This document shows positions 59,369 through 64,000 of a stretch of 64,000 bases of DNA, piece by piece (positions within the stretch are counted from its first letter, which is position 1; every line of letters begins with the position of its first letter). A program made the translations under genes and the position numbers. Source of the stretch: Cymbidium sinense (taxonomy: Eukaryota; Streptophyta; Magnoliopsida; Asparagales; Orchidaceae); assembly GCA_021442155.1 (NCBI GenBank), contig CM038222.1, positions 107,201,121-107,265,120 on the forward strand. The letters run 5' to 3'. The notes under the pieces are model-generated. The model had not been told where the DNA came from. It did not search any database and worked only from the letters and a program-made list of their open reading frames with translations.

Positions 59369-60133
59369 ACACCTCTTCTTTCTGATTTAGCACATAACTA
59401 AATTTTATTATACATTTAGGCATTAATTCTCTCAAGCTTGAGTTTAAAAATTGATGAGTTAAAATGAAATAAAAATTTATAAATATTATAACATTAGTCT
59501 AAGTCATGGAATGCATACCACACGTGATCTAGTATCTTAAGGAGTGAGTTTAGGTTCATAGCTTTCTTTCATAAATATAACAACCCATTCATCTTGCACT
59601 TGCATAAGACTGTCCTACATGATTTCAAATCGCTTAGGTGGTGTTAGCTAGCAGCCCCTTTTAGGCGAGAAGTAAATCCAAAAGAGTAGGGATAAGTTTA
59701 TTTTCTTAAGTGAGAAAAAGAATTTAAAATTCTCTAATTTATAAAAAAATTAGATTAAATCAAACCTCAGGCTTATGTCAGAAGTACTTTTAGACTAAAG
59801 TTCTGGAGCATCCTATTAGAATAAGTCTTTAAATTTTAGACATTTTTATAGTCTTGTGGTTTTATAATCTAAGTGAAAAATTTCTAATAAAACACCAAAT
59901 CAAAATTCAAAATAATTTCAATTTCAAAAATATAATACCCAATAATAGGATAGTTGAAATGCTTATTGGGTTTCTTAGTATCCAAAAGAATGTCCTACTC
60001 AATCCCATTTGGCTTCCTGAAAGAACTCTTCCCCCTTGAAGCGTTCCCATTTGAATTTCTAAATTACCATCCTTTTAATATATATACTTTGAAATCCTTA
60101 GAGATGAAAGTCAATTTCTTTAATCGAGAGTAT

Positions 60134-60191
60134 TCTTAGAAGGAATTTTTTTCCTTCCAAGATGTAATTAACTATAGGGGTTTACTCTTAT
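60134..60191 (+). ncRNA. Hairpins H2 and H3 in LTR C
   Basis: H2: GAAGGAA (60139-60145) with TTCCTTC (60151-60157), plus TCTT/AAGA at the base. H3: ATAGGGGT (60174-60181), loop TT, ACTCTTAT (60184-60191), eight pairs with two G-U. Confidence 0.65.
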
Positions 60192-60430
60192 TAAGAACTA
60201 TGAACTCTACAATAAAATAAACTCTATTCTACCTCTCCATGTAGTTCTATGGAAGAATCTTTAGTACATCAAAGACCCATCAATCTTAGGAGTCCTTATT
60301 AAGTAATTGAATCCATTATAGGGTAATATGTTTATCTTTTGAGATAATATATTTATACCTTAATGACATATTTGATTACCTAAATAAGTATGCCAAGATT
60401 TGCATGGTGTTCTAAATAAAAATTCCCACA

Positions 60431-61060
60431 ATGTAGTCTATCAATGCTACAAGAAGAAGGGGCACATTAAATTTGAGATCTTCAAGTTACAAAATAAAGA
60501 AAAAAAAAAATCTCATGAAGCTAACTTTCTTAGAAGATCTTTCTAATGGTGATCTTCTTGTTGCTAAGACTAATAGCCATAAGTTTTGTAAGGATTGGAT
60601 CCTTGATTCAGGATATTCATTTCATATGTGTGCCCACTAGGATTGGTTTTCAACATATGAAATTATGGCTAAAAGAAAAGTGTATGGGAAACAACACATC
60701 TTGTAGGGTAGCTAGTGTTGGTATAGTTAAGGTAAACATGTCTGATACAGTCATTAGAACTTTGAGTAATGTTAGGCATATCCTAGATTTGAAGAGAAGT
60801 TTCATTTCATTGAGTTCCCTTGATGCTAAGAGATATAGATACACTTATGAAGGTAGAGTCCTAAGGATTAGTAGAGGAAACTTTATGGAGATGATGTGGT
60901 AGAGGGAGTCTGCTAGTTTATATATCTTATGGTCACACAGTCATTGAAGATATCACATTTTTCACTAGAGGTAGAGTTACTCAATTATGACACATGCACC
61001 TTGGGAATATGAAAAAGAAAGATTTAATTAAAGTTCTTCTCATGGACATAACAACATAAA
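60431..61060 (+). pseudogene. Copia D: zinc knuckle, protease and gag-pre-integrase segment
   Basis: The gag frame resumes as VVYQCYKKKGHIKFEIFKLQ (60435 on). This is a CCHC knuckle in which the second Cys is kept in CYKK, the His in GHIK, and the last Cys is Ile. About 30 codons later DWILDSGYSFHMCAH (60595) is the copia protease active site with Asp-Ser-Gly intact. After a stop and a frameshift, MGNNTSCRVASVGIVKVNM (60686) and RTLSNVRHILDLKRSFISLS (60758) are the typical protease C-terminus. GRVTQL-HMHLGNMKKKDLI (60972) is the gag-pre-integrase segment, with its Trp codon changed to TGA... or a neighbouring stop. Known roles: particle maturation and polyprotein cleavage. Inactive. Confidence 0.8.
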
Positions 61061-61084
61061 ATTGAAGGTATGCAAGCATCACTT

Positions 61085-61250
61085 TTGAGAAAAGTGGGAT
61101 GGATTACAATAAGATAAGAGAATATTTTGTGCGAAAGGAGCCTTTGCTTGTGCTCAATCTTATCTAATGAGATCATCAAAGGATGTTCACTTTCTATTAC
61201 AAAGTCTAAGCACTGCTTAAACTAAATGGGTAGGTGTTCGTTGCTGATTC
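61085..61250 (+). pseudogene. Copia D: C-terminal end of RNase H
   Basis: MDYNKIREYFVRKEP (61098) resembles the end of copia RNase H (pattern His-x-x-Ile-Arg-Glu). After two stops and a frame change, SKHCLN and MGRC (61203-61238) resemble the last residues of copia pol. Everything between the gag-pre-integrase segment and this point (integrase, RT, most of RNase H) is missing, so the element lost over 2 kb internally. Confidence 0.55.
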
Positions 61251-61318
61251 TTCAGAACTTTGTTAAAGAGAAGATAAATTGTTATATTAAAGAATTATAA
61301 TCTTAGCTTAGAAATTTG

Positions 61319-61808
61319 TGTCAAGAAGAAGATTATTAAATTAGTGACTCAAATATTTGTGAATCCCACTCACCTTAGTAGAAAAAAGTATAAACATGCG
61401 GATTGAAGGATTTTACCGTTAGATTGATTTTATTATAGACTTCAAATTATAATCTGTGTGCTCTTGCTTTAACTAGAAAGTATAAACACACTGATTGAGG
61501 GCCTCTACTATTGGACTAATTTCATTATGGCCTTGAGATTCTAATATGTGTGCTCTTATTTTATTAGTTTGTTTAAAGTATTTGTTTATATGGGGTATTG
61601 GGAAATTTATTAAGTACGCATTCATTTGGTACAAGAAACTTAACCCCCATTCTATGAGATTTGTATTGAAAATGTGGGATTTAATTTTGGACTTTGAAGA
61701 GTATTTTTTTGAGTTCATTCTTAATCCACCACTTCTCTCTTCTGTAATATCTATTTTAATAGTCCATTCTTCTCCACTATCCGTGATTTTTACCCTTTCA
61801 TGGAGTGT
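61319..61808 (+). repeat. 3' LTR of copia D, cut by LTR E
   Basis: Starts TGTCAAGAAGAAGATTATTA and aligns with the 5' LTR up to GTGATTTTTACC. It is interrupted at 61808 by the start of LTR E. It contains one extra unit of a tandem duplication. Confidence 0.8.
61380..61566 (+). repeat. Tandem duplication of about 93 bp inside the copia 3' LTR
   Basis: AGAAAAAAGTATAAAC...GTGCTCTTGCTTT (61380-61474) is repeated as AGAAAGTATAAAC...GTGCTCTTATTTT (61475-61566). The 5' LTR has one unit. The two units differ at many positions, so the duplication is old. Confidence 0.8.
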
Positions 61809-62963
61809 TGACCTCACTTTTGGAGTGAGGATTCCATCTTCCCACCATAGGTCTAGTGGTCTCCTAGACACTAAGAGCTCCTTAAGCTTAAGACACTTCT
61901 AGCAATTAGGTGAACACTTAACCTAAGCCTTGATACTTAGAAGGGTTAATCATAGGATTAAGGTATGCCTTAGGATTAGGGACAATTACCTAGCCTATAG
62001 CCTAACCAAATTCATACTTATCTTCTTATGCTAAATCAAATCCCAAACTTAATTCATCCCAAGTCCAAATCAAATCCAAATTTAAATCAATCAAACCAAA
62101 CCAAATCAAATCAAATCAATCCTTCCTAAGCCACATGATTCAATCCCATGGACTTAGCCAAATTCCTTCAATCTAAACCAAATTTAATTGATTTTCCCAA
62201 AATCAATTTAATTCTTCAATCATCATCCCAAACCTAAATCAAATCCAAATTCAAATCAATCAAACCAAACTAAATCAAATCAAATCAATCCTTCCTAAGC
62301 TATAAAATTTAATCCCATGGAAAGCCAAAATTTCTTTCAATCCAAATCAAACTCAATTGATTTATTTTCATTAATCAATTATTTCCCCAATCATCATCCC
62401 AAATATAAATGAAATCTACAATCAAATCACCTAATTTAAAATCAATTCAACCTAACCTAACCTAACTCATTTGACTTGAAATATTCAAATGAGCCAAAAC
62501 CTTTTTGAACCCAAATCAATTGCATTCAAAACTATAAATCAATCCTAAATCCTTATATAAACTCAACTAAACTCAGTTCAAACCAAAATTATTTCAACTA
62601 AGCCCAATTGGTCCACTTGACCCAAAGTGATCAATTTGACCTATATGAACCAAATCGCAATCAAACCCAAATTGGATTGAGCCAAACCTACCAAAACCAC
62701 CTATGATGATTATCAATCATCCTTAATTGGTCAATTATCATCAATTAGGTCAAACCAAGTCAACTTGATCACTTGACCAAGTCAACCACTTAACCTACAT
62801 GAACCAAACTAGCCAAATTTTATCCTAAGCAAAATTAATTAAAACCTATGATTCACATCAGCCTAAGATCAATCCTTGAATGTGACTTGACCATCAATTG
62901 AGCCAAACCTATCCTAATTGGCCCTTTGACCCAAGTTGACCCAATTTGACCTAAAAGACCTAT
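61809..62963 (+). mobile_element. LTR head E1 (first copy)
   Basis: Starts TGACCTCACTTTTGGAGTGA, continues with the CTAGACACTAAGAGCTCC and AAGACACTTCTAG blocks found at the start of LTRs A, F and G, then A/T-rich subrepeats and a TTGACC array (62590-62960). It stops at 62963, where the LTR start occurs again. Confidence 0.75.
62590..62960 (+). promoter_or_regulatory. Array of TTGAC motifs in LTR E1
   Basis: CACTTGACC, ATTTGACC, CAACTTGATCACTTGACC, TTTGACCCAAGTTGACCC and AATTTGACC follow one another. It is the same type of array as in LTRs A and F, with the WRKY core. Confidence 0.4.
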
Positions 62964-64000
62964 TGACCTCACTTTTGGAGTGAGTTCTCAATCTTCCTCT
63001 TAGAACTAAAAATCTTCTAGACACTAAGACTTCTTTAGTCATAAGACACTTCTAGCTCTTAAGTGAACACTTAACCTATGCTTAGAGACTTAGAAGGGTT
63101 AGCCATAGGATTAGGCTATTCCTTAGGACTTAGGGAAATCCACTTACCCTATAGCCTAAACCCACTCCATGTTCACCCATTCAAAACCAAACCTCAAATT
63201 CAAATACAAATTCAAATCCAAATTTAAATCCAAATCAAATTATTGAAATCTATAACCAACTCCAAACCAAATAAATCAAATCAACCTAAGCCCTATGATT
63301 TTATCCTATGGACTTAGCCTCAACCATATTCAAATTAATCCAAACTCAATTGATTTTCTCAAATATGAATTCAACCCTTCAATCATTCTACCAAAACTTA
63401 CAATCAAATTCAAATCCTAACCCAATTTGCCAAAATTTGAAATCAAACCCAAAATCTTTCCTATCCTTTGAATCAACCTTCATGAGCTTAGCCAAATCAT
63501 AACCCAATCAATTCAAATTTAATCAATTTTCTCATAATCAATTTATATCCCCAATCATCCTCCTAAATATAAATCAAATCTACAATTAAATGACCAAAAC
63601 TAAATCAAAACCCTTCCTAAGCCAAATGAATCAACCTTCAAGAGCTTAGCCAAATATTGACCTAAATCAATTCAAATTAAATTGGTTTTCTCATAATCAA
63701 TTTATATCTCCAATCATCCCCTTAAATATTAATCAAATCTATAATTAAATGACCAAAACTAAATCAAAATCCATACTTAAACCCTTTAAGTAAATTTCAT
63801 GGACTTAGCCAAATTCCATTCAAATCCAAACCAAAACCAAAGGATTTTCTCATAAATCAATTATTCCTTCAAACATCTTTCCAAATATAAATGAAATATA
63901 CAATCATCAATCCAAATGAAACTCAACCCAAGTCAAATCCAACTTAGCCCATTTGACTTGAAATATTCAAATGAACCAAAATCCATTAGAACCCAAAGCA
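62964..64000 (+). mobile_element. LTR E2 (second start), truncated by window end
   Basis: TGACCTCACTTTTGGAGTGA again, followed by the same head. It contains subrepeats of about 159 bp: CTCATAATCAATTTATATC at 63531 and 63690, and a changed copy at 63849. Runs off the window. Confidence 0.75.

Larger units (their letters stand above)
59201..60430 (+). mobile_element. Solo LTR C, right part
   Basis: Continues LTR C after element B: AATCCCTTAGCTAAATAG corresponds to AACCCCTTAGCTGGATG in the other LTRs, followed by H1, H2, H3 and the GGTGTTC-type end. It ends CCCACA at 60430, where the copia gag frame resumes. No gene in it. Confidence 0.75.
30850..61808 (+). mobile_element. Ty1/copia element D, internally deleted and split by nested insertions
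   Basis: Two matching LTR copies (30850-31376 and 61319-61808) flank a copia internal region. The internal region is cut at 32084/60431 by solo LTR C, which carries element B. Copia identity rests on the primer site TGGTATCAGAGC, on the UBN2-type gag, on the CCHC knuckle followed by a WILDSG protease, and on the copia-specific order with the gag-pre-integrase segment next. Integrase core, RT and most of RNase H are deleted near 61060-61090. The 3' LTR is interrupted by LTR E at 61809. Confidence 0.85.

Noticed and set aside
61473..61902. Overlapping 132- and 118-codon frames on opposite strands
   Set aside because: They cover the duplicated copia LTR and run into LTR E, so they cross an insertion joint and cannot be one gene.

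Overview
This window is plant nuclear DNA, AT-rich and filled from end to end with decayed LTR retrotransposons. I see no intact host gene, no rRNA or tRNA gene and no CRISPR array. The evidence for a seed plant is the element types. There are Ty3/gypsy elements of the Tat lineage, which carry a second, acquired archaeal-type RNase H between the first RNase H and the integrase. There is also a Ty1/copia element with the usual initiator-Met tRNA primer site. Every coding frame is broken. Many stops look like C-to-T decay (CAG/CAA to TAG/TAA, CGA to TGA), as expected of old methylated repeats.

Layout. (1) 1-18229, element A, + strand: the start of the window looks like a primer-binding site, followed by gag, protease, RT, RNase H, second RNase H and integrase remnants to 7508. 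A 2.9-kb 3' spacer with tandem repeats follows (7509-10419), then a very long LTR (10420-18229). (2) 18230-29877, rearranged LTRs of the same superfamily: a primer-site-like sequence lies just right of LTR A, then a minus-strand LTR (F, 26383 back to about 18257), a tandem duplicate of its first 1.9 kb (G, 28245-26384), and the last 1.6 kb of a plus-strand LTR (H, 28249-29877). LTR A and LTR F converge and form a giant imperfect inverted repeat. (3) 29878-30849, unassigned DNA including a GGT-rich island. (4) 30850-61808, an internally deleted copia element D. Its gag is split by a 7.5-kb solo LTR, C (32085-38354 plus 59201-60430). LTR C is itself split by a nearly complete 20.8-kb Tat element B (38355-59200) with 5.4-kb LTRs. 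(5) 61809-64000, another LTR of this superfamily (E), truncated by the window, inserted in the 3' LTR of D and with the same kind of duplicated head as F/G.

Inferred order of events: copia D inserted; a Tat-like element entered its gag and recombined to solo LTR C; B then inserted into LTR C; LTR E entered the 3' LTR of D.

The most interesting signal is outside the proteins. The last 1.5 kb of these LTRs keeps a fixed layout although the sequences have diverged strongly: a TATA-like box, a nested hairpin (H1) about 400 bases later, then two adjacent hairpins (H2, H3) about 750 bases after that and about 240-280 bases before the LTR end. In several LTR copies the two arms of these hairpins change together and keep pairing. 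This suggests a structured RNA domain in the element transcript that is under selection. Other signals are dense W-box-like arrays, G-box islands, a possible 74-base leader intron in B, and tandem repeats in both 3' spacers.
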